From Chlamydoabsidia padenii (Eukaryota > Mucoromycota > Mucoromycetes > Mucorales > Cunninghamellaceae), in assembly GCA_025330725.1 (NCBI GenBank), contig JAIWND010000023.1:248001-312000 (forward strand): a stretch of DNA of 64,000 nucleotides, read 5' to 3'. The position numbers and the translations under genes are program-made. Shown here in pieces: positions 43,913 to 54,708 of this stretch. The notes beneath the pieces are model-generated. The model saw only the letters and a list, made by a program, of their open reading frames with translations, was not told the origin of the DNA and searched no databases. Position 1 is the first letter of the stretch; each line of letters opens with the position of its first letter.

Positions 43913-45373
43913 CTACTCTTGAGATTCTTCTTCAGGCTTCTTGTCAGACTTGTCGTTTTCTAGATAGTAATAATAAAGAGGTTAGTAAAACAAGGACCCA
44001 CTGATTCATATACCATCCCCACCCCCATCTCTTATTATTCCCCCGTTTTACCTTCTTGAAGATCAGAAGTCCACAAAGTCAAGTTATCCCTCAACAGTTG
44101 CATGATGAGAGTAGAGTCCTTGTAAGATTCTTCACTGAGAGTATCCAATTCGGCAATAGCGTCATCGAAGGCTTGTTTGGCCAAGTGACAGGCACGGTCA
44201 GGTGAGTTCAAGATTTCATAGTAGAAGACAGAGAAGTTCAAGGCAAGACCGAGACGGATAGGATGAGTAGTGGCCAATTCGATTTGAGCAATGTCGGTAG
44301 CAGATTTGTAAGCTTCATGAGCAGCAGTGGCGGCTTCCTTACGTTCTTCACCAGTAGCGTATTCAGCGACATAACGATGATAATCACCCTTCCTATTAAA
44401 GTTATATATATATAAAAAAAGAGAGAGTTCAGATCAAATCACAAGGGCTTGTTATTTGTTTATTTATTTATTTTTGTAGTCACTTACATCTTGTGATAAA
44501 ATACCTTGGCTTCACCATCAGTGGCATGGGGGATCAAAAAGTCAGTCAATAAGGCCAAAATGTCAGCACAGACTTCATAAAGTTCCTTTTCAATCTTGTT
44601 TCGGTATTCCTTGATCTTTGTCACTTGAGCATCATGGCCTTTGCTTTCTTCTTTTTGTTCAATAGAGGAGACAATACGCCAGGATGCGCGGCGTGCACCA
44701 ATCACGTTCTTGTAGGCCACAGACAAAAGATTACGTTCTTCAACCGTGAGGTCCACACCCAACTAGATTAATAATAATAATAATAAAAAGATCATCAGTA
44801 ACGAAATCAACAGACATTCATTTCCTTTTATCCATCCTTTGAAGGGTGATGAAGTTTAAGGAGGAAGGAGGGGAAGAGGAGAGAGAGAGAGAGAGAGAGA
44901 AGGAGGAGATTTAATTGCATCATATACTTACTTTGGCGACATCCTTCATTTGGTTAACCATTTCTATTAAAAAAAAAAAAAAAAAGAGATAAAAGGTGAA
45001 TATGATAAACACTCACATAATACACATATATAAGAGAATAACTCTTTTATTACACCATTGCCCCCCTTTTTTTCTCCTTACCATCATAGCGTTCAGCTTG
45101 TTCGGCAATCTTGGCCATAAAAACCTATATAACAAAAGAGTAAATGAAGAGTATTAACAATGGTTTGTTTCAATAGTTAAATGAGTTTGTTGTCCACTGT
45201 TATTACTTTATCTTCGCGTTCCTATTTTATAAAAAACAAACAGTTTAGCAAGTACATGGATAAACCCCTTCTTTTTCATCATCTTTTTTCTTGTCACTAC
45301 AAACATGTGGCAACATTTCCTTGTACGGTGTTTTATCATGATGAGTATAAAAGTAGATACTTACAGTAGACAT
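43913..45373 (-). CDS. BMH1: 14-3-3 protein
   Basis: Phosphoserine/threonine-binding adaptor dimer that regulates signalling, metabolism and polarity. Six exons (45373-45365, 45124-45082, 44963-44932, 44762-44488, 44392-44052, 43959-43913) give 248 aa. Helices match the family throughout: [20 protein letters not shown] with [11 protein letters not shown] (signature 1), the phosphopeptide-binding residues in [17 protein letters not shown] and GDYHRYVAE, and [18 protein letters not shown] (signature 2). The acidic tail ([11 protein letters not shown]) is typical. The first exon is only three codons. The symbol BMH1 is used by homology; fungi often have two copies. Confidence 0.97.
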
Positions 45374-45779
45374 GTTGTAGTTGGTTTGTAATTGAGAGGA
45401 TGGGGGAGAATGTATTCTTTTTGAGAAGAAAGAGATGAAAAAGAGAAGAAGGGAGTGCGAAAAAGAAAATGGGAAATAAAATAAAAAAATATAGGGACGC
45501 CGCACATCGGAGACTAAAAAATAGGGGGTAGGTGTAATGGATTGATCTGATTGATTCAGACCATTCGGCTCTGATTGGTTAAAACTCGCCAACCAAAAGT
45601 TGAACAGCTTTTTACTTTTTATTCTCTCTCTTCCTCTCGAATTACCATGTTTTTAATAGTTTACTATTATCCTCTATTTTATTGGTATTCACCATTAATA
45701 TGTATTAATCAGTATAGTTATCCGCAGTATAGAATTAGTATAAATAATCCTCATTCATTTATTCAATAAAATCTTTATC
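45374..45779. other. Upstream region of the 14-3-3 gene
   Basis: Pyrimidine-rich leader in gene orientation (about 45400-45490), then a GC-rich patch (GGGACGCCGCACATCGGAG, about 45494) at a position where other genes here carry the recurrent word. No gene is supported. Confidence 0.4.
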
Positions 45780-46010
45780 TTATTCACAAAATCTCTTATT
45801 CAACTTTAACTTATACCTAACCCAAGATATTACAGGAGGCGATATCATGAGAAAGTACGAACCTCCATCGTGTCCAAAGCATAAGCCAATCAGGGCACAG
45901 GATGGGGGGGTTTTAGTGTCATGAGGAATAACCAGCTTTCTCCTTTTTTGAAGAACGATATCCAACCGTGCATCATCGTCATCACCAACCAACCACCAAA
46001 AGCTTGTCAA
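45780..46010 (-). pseudogene. Possible alpha/beta-hydrolase fragment
   Basis: The frame holds RRKLVIPHDTKTPPSCALIG followed by LCFGHDGG. This resembles the strand-loop region before the oxyanion hole in lipase-like hydrolases (LIGLCHG-type). No nucleophile motif GxSxG follows, and there is no room for a full domain before the next gene. The match is from memory of the pattern only. Confidence 0.2.
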
Positions 46011-46086
46011 ACAAATAAAAATAAAAAAAGTGATACGAGAAGGTTTTATTTTTGAGGCACATAAATAGGCTATACAGAGACTATAG

Positions 46087-46087
<1 letters not shown>

Positions 46088-46124
<37 letters not shown>

Positions 46125-46132
46125 TTTTTTTA
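46088..46132. repeat. ACT trinucleotide microsatellite
   Basis: Ten or more ACT units at about 46096-46123, followed by a T run. It lies in the 3' region of the WOPR gene. Confidence 0.8.
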
Positions 46133-46188
46133 TTTCTTTTAACAAGTATAAGTATATAATATGTATATATAACTAGATAGTCAAGAAA

Positions 46189-47762
46189 TCAGATAATTCT
46201 TGAGGTATGAGCTGTTGATAAAGGAGAAGAGCGATTACCATAAAAAATAGGCTGATCCAAGGGTTCCATTTTGACTTGATGTTGATTGGGCGGCAAGGAG
46301 GAGGCATTGGCGGAGTTGAGTGGATGGACAGGGTTAAGAAGATGACCCAATTGAGGATTGGGCGATGGTGAGGTATTATTATTATTATTATTGTTAGTTG
46401 TATACCTTTGCTCTTGGTGTTGGGTATGATTGTGTTGGTCATAAGCATGGTTATATCGATTATTTGTGGGTGAAGGTGTAGGTGAGTACACAGATGATAT
46501 TGGATGTATTTGCATTTGTGGCTGGCGATTCTGTTGCTGCAGTTGATCTTGGGACTGATAATACATGGTATAAATCCTGGACGATTTATCATTGTTATCT
46601 GTCGGTACGGAGGAGTTGCCATTGAATGAGTGATAAGCGGTCATATCCCCCATCTGTTGTTGTTGTTGTTGTTGTTGATTGTCTGTGTAAAGTAAGGACT
46701 CTTGTCGTAAAGAGTTTAAAGATCCAACTGACATGCTACGCAATGGTGATCCGGTGTTTGATCCCTTATTTGATGCATTGGTGTTACCCTGTTTTCCATT
46801 TCTGCCGGTTGGAGGCGATTCTTGCTGATATTGCTGATAAGATGGATACTGCTGTTGTTGCTGTTGTTGCTGTTGTTGTTGTTGTTGTTGGTAAGGTTGA
46901 TATTGTTGTTGATTTTGATAACGCAAGTTCAAACCACCACTAGGAGTATCAGTTGTTGCCATTTGATCAAATGTGGGTTCAACAAAGGGAGGAATCCTGA
47001 AATTCTGCTTGACCAATAATTCAGGTGAGATTTCCAAACTTGTCAACTCTGGTACAGACGAAGGTGTGCGTAACTTGTTGTCAATAATATCTTGAGGATG
47101 ATAATAAGAGATCAAATGTTGTGTGCTGCCATTGACGACAATAGACATGGTTTTCTTGATGAGTCCATCCGCGCGAAAGTTGTAGACATCCGATAAGCTA
47201 CCCACCAAACGTTTTTCCTTGGTCCGATCATTTAGGAATCCACCACCTGCTGCTGATACTGTTGATGAGACATCCATGCTGTAACTACGTTGTCGATGAT
47301 CACTGATGGACATGCGTTTTTCACCATTGCGTTTTTCCAATTCCCGATATATCAAAAAGTTGCCTAGTATACGAGAAGGACTCCACACCAATCCATCTGT
47401 CCAACGTTTGACGCCTATGATACAATACAAAAAAAAAAAAAGGTTACTAAAGTTGTTATTTGCCACACCCCCTCTTCAATGTCCATCATTCGGTACCACG
47501 CCGTATATCGTTCACCTAATGGCACTAACACACGGACTAGATTGCTTTTTTATTCCCCACTTTACCCCCTGAATACTATACAATATGGATGATTACCTGA
47601 TTCCCTTTCGTCAAACACAAAGACAGAGCCAGATTGAATCATTTTACGTTCCTTTTCTTGCAGTCGTCGATTCACCCTAGGAAGAAGACCACGTCGGCAA
47701 CCTTCGAATACCAATAGTACGTCTTGAGTAGTATCGATATATCCATGGAACGTTTCGGTCAT
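46189..47762 (-). CDS. WOPR-domain transcription regulator (Gti1/Pac2 family)
   Basis: Two exons (47762-47597, 47414-46189) give 463 aa. The N-terminus is WOPRa: TFHGYIDTTQDVLLVFEGCR, then LLPRVNRRLQEKERKMIQSG, SVFVFDERESGVKRWTDGL, WSPSRILGNFLIYRELEK. WOPRb follows at about 140-190 (GLIKKTMSIVVNGSTQHLIS, YYHPQDIIDNKLRTPSS). The rest is Gln-rich with CAA/CAG runs and Asn repeats. The family (Wor1, Ryp1, Sge1, Gti1, Pac2) binds DNA through the two WOPR halves and controls morphological switches, spore formation and virulence-type programmes in other fungi. Here the target programme is unknown. The intron interrupts WOPRa at ESG|VKRW. Confidence 0.94.
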
Positions 47763-50700
47763 AACCTTTTATTTGGTAATATTGCTGACAAGTCGTTTAT
47801 AATGTAACCCCAATGAGTTTTGCTTGTTATTTTTGTTGTTGTTGCTAGTGGATATTATCAGAATATCGTGAAGAAATGTTGGTTATATTCAAGCACAAAA
47901 TTGACAGTATAGTTGAGATTTGTTGATAAAAGGCCGTTCCGTATGCCTTTTGTGTGTTGGTTTGTTGCAAGGAGTATAAAAAGTGAGATAAGAAGACGAC
48001 TTTTTTCAAAATAGAAGAAGGCAAAAAAGTCAATTATATTGGAATCACTAGAGTAAAGACTACACTAATGAACAAGTGAGAGTGAGTAGAATAAAAAGAA
48101 GAATGAATGATTGTTAGGGGAAAGAAAGAAGAAACAGAAAATTGAAAAAAGGGAGGGCTTCAAAAAAAAAAGAAAAAAAGTCGGAGTTGTCATTTTGAGA
48201 TAAATTTCACCCAGAGAAGCGTATAAACAAAAACAAACGCACTTTTTAAAAGTAAGAACGAACTCCTTACTTGCTTTTTCATTTGTCATCCGTCTATTGT
48301 CTGTACTACTATAAACATCAATATCATCGTTGCACGTATATAGCCACAAACGATGAATTACCAAGGATTTGGGTTATAGAACACAGGTCCTACACATGTG
48401 GGTTACCGTATTATGGTATACCCCACACTTGGAATGGCTCCCCCGATTCTATATGATATCATTGTCTCCAACCAATGAGTACTACATGGACATATATTCT
48501 TATTCCCTTTGAATCAGGAAAAAAAAAAAAAAAAAAAAAAAGAAACTCATGAATGCAGGTCCCCAGAACAAAGAAAATGATAGAGATCTTCGTTCATGCA
48601 AAACACCAATGAGCACTTTGAACGGCGTTTTAAATACCATAAAGGAAAAAAGGTACCTGATCTTCTTAATTTCATTCCTTCCCTTTTCCTGTATCAGTAT
48701 TACCCCATCTCATTTTCTTTTCTGTCCTGATCAGGCGACGGTTATCTTTTAATTTTACTCTCACATCATCAAGTAGCAATAAAAAGACATTTATTGTCTG
48801 GAGGTGAATGATCTTCACAATTCAATCCCCGACAGACGCAATGTAAAAAACCCCTGTTGTGTTGGATACTCAAACTACTTTCACATACTGGGCTGAAGCC
48901 CTTGATTTCAGGGGGGCCAAACTCATGATCACCAAATCAGGATCCCATCACCCCCTTCCAGTTCTTGGTCCATACTTGGTCAATATAATAATACTATCTA
49001 GTGTCATGAAAATGTATACCATTCGGTCAGCTATTATACAGAGCATTTGTTTTAGTGAAAGATGACTTGGCCCCGTTAAAAAAGTAGGAGGATCAACGGC
49101 AGAGCCTAAATTGATATCCCGACATACGGGATTTGAAAATTGTATGAACTATTGGGAGATCATTCAATAACGATCAAATGAATCTTTGACCGAGAACAAT
49201 ACAAACTACAACGTTTTTCATCATCACACACCGTTTATTTAACAGAGTGACACAGTCTATTTAACTTTGTGAGAATGTTCTGACCATGACATCACGGATC
49301 GAATCCACCAAACGGGATTCGGAATTTGAAAACATGGAACCTTCTCACCAACAGAAAAGTCTGGCTTTTCGGTTGTTTCTTTTTTCTCATGGTTCTTTTG
49401 CTTAATTAATCGTTATTGGTCACCGACTCTATCAACCATGTAAACCATTAAAACATACTTTGTGTAGATCACCAATATATTTCTGACCATTTATCAAATC
49501 ATCCTGGACTATCGGTAAGTACTTGGATTATAAAACAAAAAGAAAACATGGAGAGGGGAATGACATTAATAGTTTAAATCTTGTTTAGTAAATGCCAACA
49601 ATACCATCAGAATACAACAAACATAACTGACTCATTTTTACTTTTCTTTTTTCTTTTGTTTTGGATAGTGCATCAATTAGTGAAGAAGCCAAAGGTGTTG
49701 GGCTCTGGTGCCTATGGTAAGTCTGATGAATGTTACGCGATCATCTCCTTACTGCTTAATCTCTTTTATATATCTATTTGCATAGGAAATACCTTTGAAT
49801 GTAATGGGAATTACTACATGGAAATACCTTGATGGGGAAGGGGACAACAGGCGAACTCAACGAGGGGAATAACTTGATGTATGGAATCTTCGAGACCTTT
49901 GGATCAACTTGGACTGGCTCTCTCTTTCTCTCTCTAGATAGCTAGATTACTTTATTAGGATTAGAATTAAAATAGAACTACGATAATAAACGGGGTATAT
50001 TACATTTATGATGGTGGTTTATAATCGATGGGGTGGTATGTAATGTTGATTAATAGGATGATCAAGCGTGATGAGTAATTTTTACGGGTAATCTTTTTTT
50101 GTTGTTGTTGTCTATAAATCATACCAATCGAGTAAAGTGCACATTCTAAACGATAATGCCCCCCACGCACTTCCCCTGACATTGTCTTGGCATAGTTTCC
50201 TTTCTTCCCAGGACCCTACCTCCGATTCATAATATGAATTACTTCAAGTAGTACATGACCACATTTCAATTTCCTGTTTACTAAATCCATGCACTGGAGC
50301 GAGGCGGGATTTGAACTCTTTCCAACCTGCCCATAGTTACGGATGTCCCGTAATTAAGATCACGATCTTCACTCTTGCTGGTGTTTTAACGTGTTTCTAT
50401 TGGTGAGTTGCATGAATGAAGAGGCTATTGTGGAATAGAGAGAATAAAGTGGTGGTTGGGTTACACAAAAGGTGAGATGATTCCTCTTTTCTTTTTGAGT
50501 TTACTTGAACCATCATCGATACTAGGAATAGGGCACATTAGCCATGGGAAAACCTTTTTCGCTTTTTCTATTCGGACTTTTTTGCAAGTCAGAGATCTTA
50601 TCATCATGCTGTGTACGGACGTATGTAATGATGATCGCCTCAATATTGTAAATTTTCCTTTCGAGGTAAATTTAACTTGGTAGTTCCATCTAAATGTGTA

Positions 50701-50792
50701 CTAGCGCTATGACGGGCATTAAATATGACTTTAGAAGATTCAAGCCTTGCGATCTCGATAAGGAAACCAATGAGTCCGGCCTCAGCAGCTGA
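47763..50792. other. Long spacer, mostly no gene; weak exons near 49.67-49.83 kb
   Basis: Recurrent words lie at 49127-49139 (CGGGATTTGAAAA), 49321-49332 (GGAATTTGAAAA) and 50303-50315 (GGCGGGATTTGAA). At about 49671-49832 a short exon pair reads VHQLVKKPKVLGSGAYGN then TFECNGNYYMEIP with stop; LGSGAYG recalls a kinase glycine loop, but no kinase domain follows. I see no complete gene in this stretch. Confidence 0.4.
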
Positions 50793-50800
50793 TATATAAA
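50793..50800 (+). promoter_or_regulatory. TATA box of the glutamate decarboxylase gene
   Basis: TATATAAA lies 81 bp before the ATG and is followed by a T/C-rich leader (50808-50870). Confidence 0.6.
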
Positions 50801-50873
50801 AAAAAAATGTTCTTTTCTTTTCTTCTTCTTTCTTTTTCTTTTCCTCTCACCTCACTATTCACAATTCAACAAC

Positions 50874-53510
50874 ATGGTATTCTTATCAAACGCAGTCTCT
50901 GAAGGTAATAGGAATAACAATACATATCAAAAGGATTCTATTAACTCCATTCCTCACCTTTTTCTTCTCCATTTTTGTCATGGTGCATCACCATGGTCAA
51001 TGATTAGCTCGCATCAAGGAAACAAACAGCATCACGTCTGTTTATGGTACTCGCTGGGCCGCTGAAGATATCCCTCGGTAAGTACAACTCTAAAAGTATC
51101 ATTCCCTTCCCTCATGCCACTGACACTAATCTACCGTCTTTTTATTTTATTTTAACAGGTACGAAATGCCAGAAGTAAGTTAAACCCTTCTCTCCCTCTC
51201 TTCACGTTAATGAATTTAGGAATTTATTGTGCTAATATCTCTTATTGATATTATGTCTTGATTTGGTACTACTTTTAGGATGAAATGCCCTCCAGTAAGT
51301 ATAGATAATAGCAGAGGAATATATGATTGCAGGATACTAACATTTTACTTTTTTACTTTACAATAGACATGGCTTATCGCTTAGTGAAAGACGAACTTCA
51401 ATTAGATGGTAACCCTGCTCTTAACTTGGCTACTTTTGTCACTACCTTTATGGAAGAAGAAGCCGAAAGACTCATGACTGGTAAGCAATAAAAGAATCAA
51501 TTTGTAACAACTAGTAATCGCTAACGCTCTCTCTCTCTCTCTCTCTCTCTTTCTTTTTTTAGAAAATCTGTCCAAGAACATCATTGATATTGAAGAATAT
51601 AGCTCCAGTGCAGAATTATGTGTAAGTATAACAAAAAAAAAAAGGGGATCCATACTATCTAACATGCTCATCACTACTTTTCTTTAAAATAGAACCGCTG
51701 TGTCAACATGATTGCTCGTCTCTATAATGCTCCTATGCACGACTCCACCTCCGAAGCTTTGGGTTGCAGCACTGTTGGATCTAGTGAAGCTATCATTCTT
51801 GCTACTTTGGCCATGAAACGCAGATGGCAACTTGCCCGCAAGGCCAAGGGTCTGTCTACTGAAAACCCCAACTTGATTCTAGGTAGCAATCAACAAGTGG
51901 CATGGCACAAGGCCACAAGGTAAAGACTCCCAAAATAATAATAAAAAAAGAAACGCATGGGGGCTGGGGAATCTAACTTGATTTGTTGTTTATTCTAGAT
52001 ACCTTGAAATCGAATCAAGAGAAGTCAACTGTACCGAAGGTGTGTACTGCTTGGATCCTGTCAAGGCGGTTGAAATGGCTGATGAAAATACTATTGGTGT
52101 AAGTAAACTTTTGATTCTAATATCTACAGAAGGTTATTATCAGTAAATTCATCCTCAACTATCTTTCTTTCTTCTTCCTCCTTCTTTTATTAGATCTGTG
52201 TCATCCTTGGATCTACCGTAAGTACCATCATCAACACATAAAGTGTGATTTGTCCTTTGGATACTAACCTATCCAACTCTTATCACGTTAGTACACTGGT
52301 CACTACGAAGATGTCAAGAAAGTAAACGAACTCTTGGAAAAGAAAAACGCCGAAAATGGATGGGATATTGGTATTCACGTTGATGCTGCTAGGTAAATAC
52401 TTTTTATATGTGATTTGGTTTTAATTCTTGTATATTAATCATGCTCTTTTGTCTAGTGGTGGTTTTGTGGCTCCCTTTGTCAAGCCTGAATTGGAATGGT
52501 AAGTGATGGCCATTATAACTGGAATCTGTCACTGGTTTACTCATCCTTCTCCTGTCTATCTTTTTAGGGATTTCCGTTTGCCTCGTGTGGTGTCTATCAA
52601 TGCATCTGGTCACAAATATGGTCTTACCTATGCTGGTGTGGGCTGGGCTGTATGGAGAAGCCCTGAATACCTTCCCAAGGATCTTATCTTTAACATCAAC
52701 TATCTTGGTAGCGATCAGGTAAGTTAGATACTTCAATCTCTTGTCCTGTACTTATCTCGGTATCTTTTTTGTGTTGTTAGGCTTCCTTCACCCTCAACTT
52801 TAGTAAGGGTGCTGCTCATGTTATTGCTCAATACTACGTTTTAATTCGATTGGGCAAAGCTGGCTTTACCAAGATCATGACCAACTTGACCAAGACAGCT
52901 GACCATCTTGCTGATTGTCTCCGTGAAAGTGGTAGATTCGAAATTCTTAGTGAAGGAAATGGTAACGGCTTGCCTTTGGTGGCCTTTAGTCTCAAGGGTG
53001 AACAACACTTTGACGAGGTAAGGAAATGACATATGACAAAGGATACATAACTGACTCCCCCCTCCCTCTTTTTTTTTTTTTTAAATACATAGTTTGATTT
53101 GTCTGCTAAACTCCGTGAACGTGGTTGGATCGTACCTGCGTATACCATGGCACCTAAATTGGAACACAAGAAACTTTTGCGTGTGGTCGTCCGTGAAGAC
53201 TTCTCTCGCTCTCGCTGTGAATTGTTGCTCCGTGATATTACTGCTGCTTTGAAATCATTGGATGTGATTGACCAAAAAACAGTTGAAGCCTATCGGTAAA
53301 TACAATGATACATTATATACGAGGAACACAAATGACTCACCATTACTATTGTCCCCCTCCCCACATAATAGAACTCTCAAGGATACCCACTCCCACAGCG
53401 CTTTATACCAAAACATTGCCCATCACAAGGTCCAACATGATGAACCCGTCCAAGACGCCAATGGTCAAATCCACAGTCTCGAAATCAAGAAGGCTCCTGG
53501 TATTTGCTAA
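50874..53510 (+). CDS. GAD1: Glutamate decarboxylase (PLP-dependent)
   Basis: Converts glutamate to GABA and CO2, first step of the GABA shunt, cytosolic. Fifteen exons join to 1530 nt (509 aa), including two 16-nt micro-exons (51159-51174 and 51279-51294), both within the N-terminal arm (YEMPE, DEMPS). Family landmarks: [66 protein letters not shown], and the PLP lysine in [17 protein letters not shown]. The C-terminus ([20 protein letters not shown]) lacks a clear calmodulin-binding helix. The start at 50874 is the first ATG after the TATA box. An AATAAA signal lies at about 53614. Confidence 0.97.
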
Positions 53511-53764
53511 ACTGTGGTGATGATACTCTTAGTGATAGGTCTTATTATACTTTTAACATGACTATTTGTATCACTATTAATATAAACATTACTTTTATAT
53601 GTACTGTTTGAAATAAAAACCGACTTTTTATTGTATCTATATTTTATGATATCCAACTCCATGCATCAACCATACTGTATCTTATTTAAAAGGACAAAGA
53701 CTTTTGTTTATTATAAAGACCATTATATTACATAAAAGAGATAGCTATCTAAACCAAGTCTATT
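53511..53764. other. 3' region of the glutamate decarboxylase gene
   Basis: AT-rich with an AATAAA at about 53614. No gene is supported. Confidence 0.5.
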
Positions 53765-54186
53765 CTAGTTAGAGTTGAGGTGAGTGTCGAGATCTAACTG
53801 GACTTGTTGTACGATGTTATCAATGTTGTTTCCAGTGCGACCATTTCCAAGGATCCGCTCGCGGGTGAGAGATACAACAGAGAGATCAAAGTATAGCATC
53901 AAATACCGCATATGTTGAGTGTCAAGTGATCTTTAGTTGAGTTAAGCCATCTCTAGTTCAACGTCCAACCTGATAGTAAACGTCGCCAGCTTGTATGAGA
54001 TACTTGGTCAAGTCCTTCCGGTAGATGCCTGACCTATAAAAATCCATGCGAGTTAACCAAGTAATATTCACCCCATCATGTACTTACCTGCCCAGACCGT
54101 TCACCATCAACGAATAAAAGACCGTCAGTCCCTCCTCCACCAATGATTCTTGCTTGGTGACCTTGTCCTTTCACTAGTTGTTGGAC
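53765..54186 (-). pseudogene. Partial or decayed gene, unknown function
   Basis: Three blocks look coding. The first reads VQQLVKGQGHQARIIGGGGT then DGLLFVDGERSGQ (about 54186-54088) and ends at a GTAAGT donor. The second reads SGIYRKDLTKYLIQAGDVYYQ in part (about 54030-53970). The third reads MRYLMLYFDLSVVSLTRERI then LGNGRTGNNIDNIVQQVQLD (about 53918-53768) with stop at 53765. The second-to-third junction lacks a good donor, and no start exon is clear upstream. I cannot name the family; a broken gene or missed 5' exons are equally possible. Confidence 0.35.
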
Positions 54187-54583
54187 CTTTTGACCGAATA
54201 ACTTTATGGATTAAAGAGCAGAACTGGGGAGAGGTTTTATCATGGTATTTACCTTTTGTTTTCAAGAGTGGATTAGCAGTTATTTCACCAGTGTATTTAA
54301 GACCTCTTTTTCTTCATCCAAGTAAAAGGGCAATGTCTTGGGCCAACATATTATCAAGGGTTGCAAATTTAATTTTTTCTCAACAATCAAATTCGAACGC
54401 CGCTCACGTGGGACCTGGAGTTCAGTAGGGTCTGTGGCCTTCGACAGGCATGAAATTCTCAATGTTCAAGAAATCTCATCAATTTCATTGAAATCTGACC
54501 TAAACATTACATAGTACCCATTTGGAATTGCTCTTTCATGAGTGTGGGGTATGCCCAACACTGCCAATCAAAGTTTTGAGAAA
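54187..54583. other. Spacer between divergent loci
   Basis: No supported exon. An open plus-strand frame at 54150-54428 runs antisense to the block above and has no recognisable features. Confidence 0.35.
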
Positions 54584-54596
54584 GGCGGAATTTGAA
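54584..54596 (+). promoter_or_regulatory. GGCGGAATTTGAA word before the Zn2Cys6 gene
   Basis: A one-base variant of the recurrent word, 113 bp before the ATG at 54709 and followed by a CT-rich leader, the same geometry as at 24763 and 15304. Confidence 0.45.
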
Positions 54597-54708
54597 TAAA
54601 GTAGAAAAAAGAAGACAATCTTCAATTTCCCTTTTTCGGTCCTATTTTTTTGTTTTTCTTTTCCCTTTGCCATTAATAATAGAGGTGGTCACCAATTCTT
54701 ACTTCTTT

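Noticed and set aside
46096..46123. CRISPR-like short repeats
   Set aside because: Simple ACT microsatellite in a eukaryotic genome; no spacer structure.
50303..50330. Degenerate tRNA gene on the minus strand, because GGGATTTGAAC resembles a reversed tRNA B box
   Set aside because: No acceptor, D or anticodon stems can be drawn around this or the other copies of the word; the resemblance is limited to about 11 bases.
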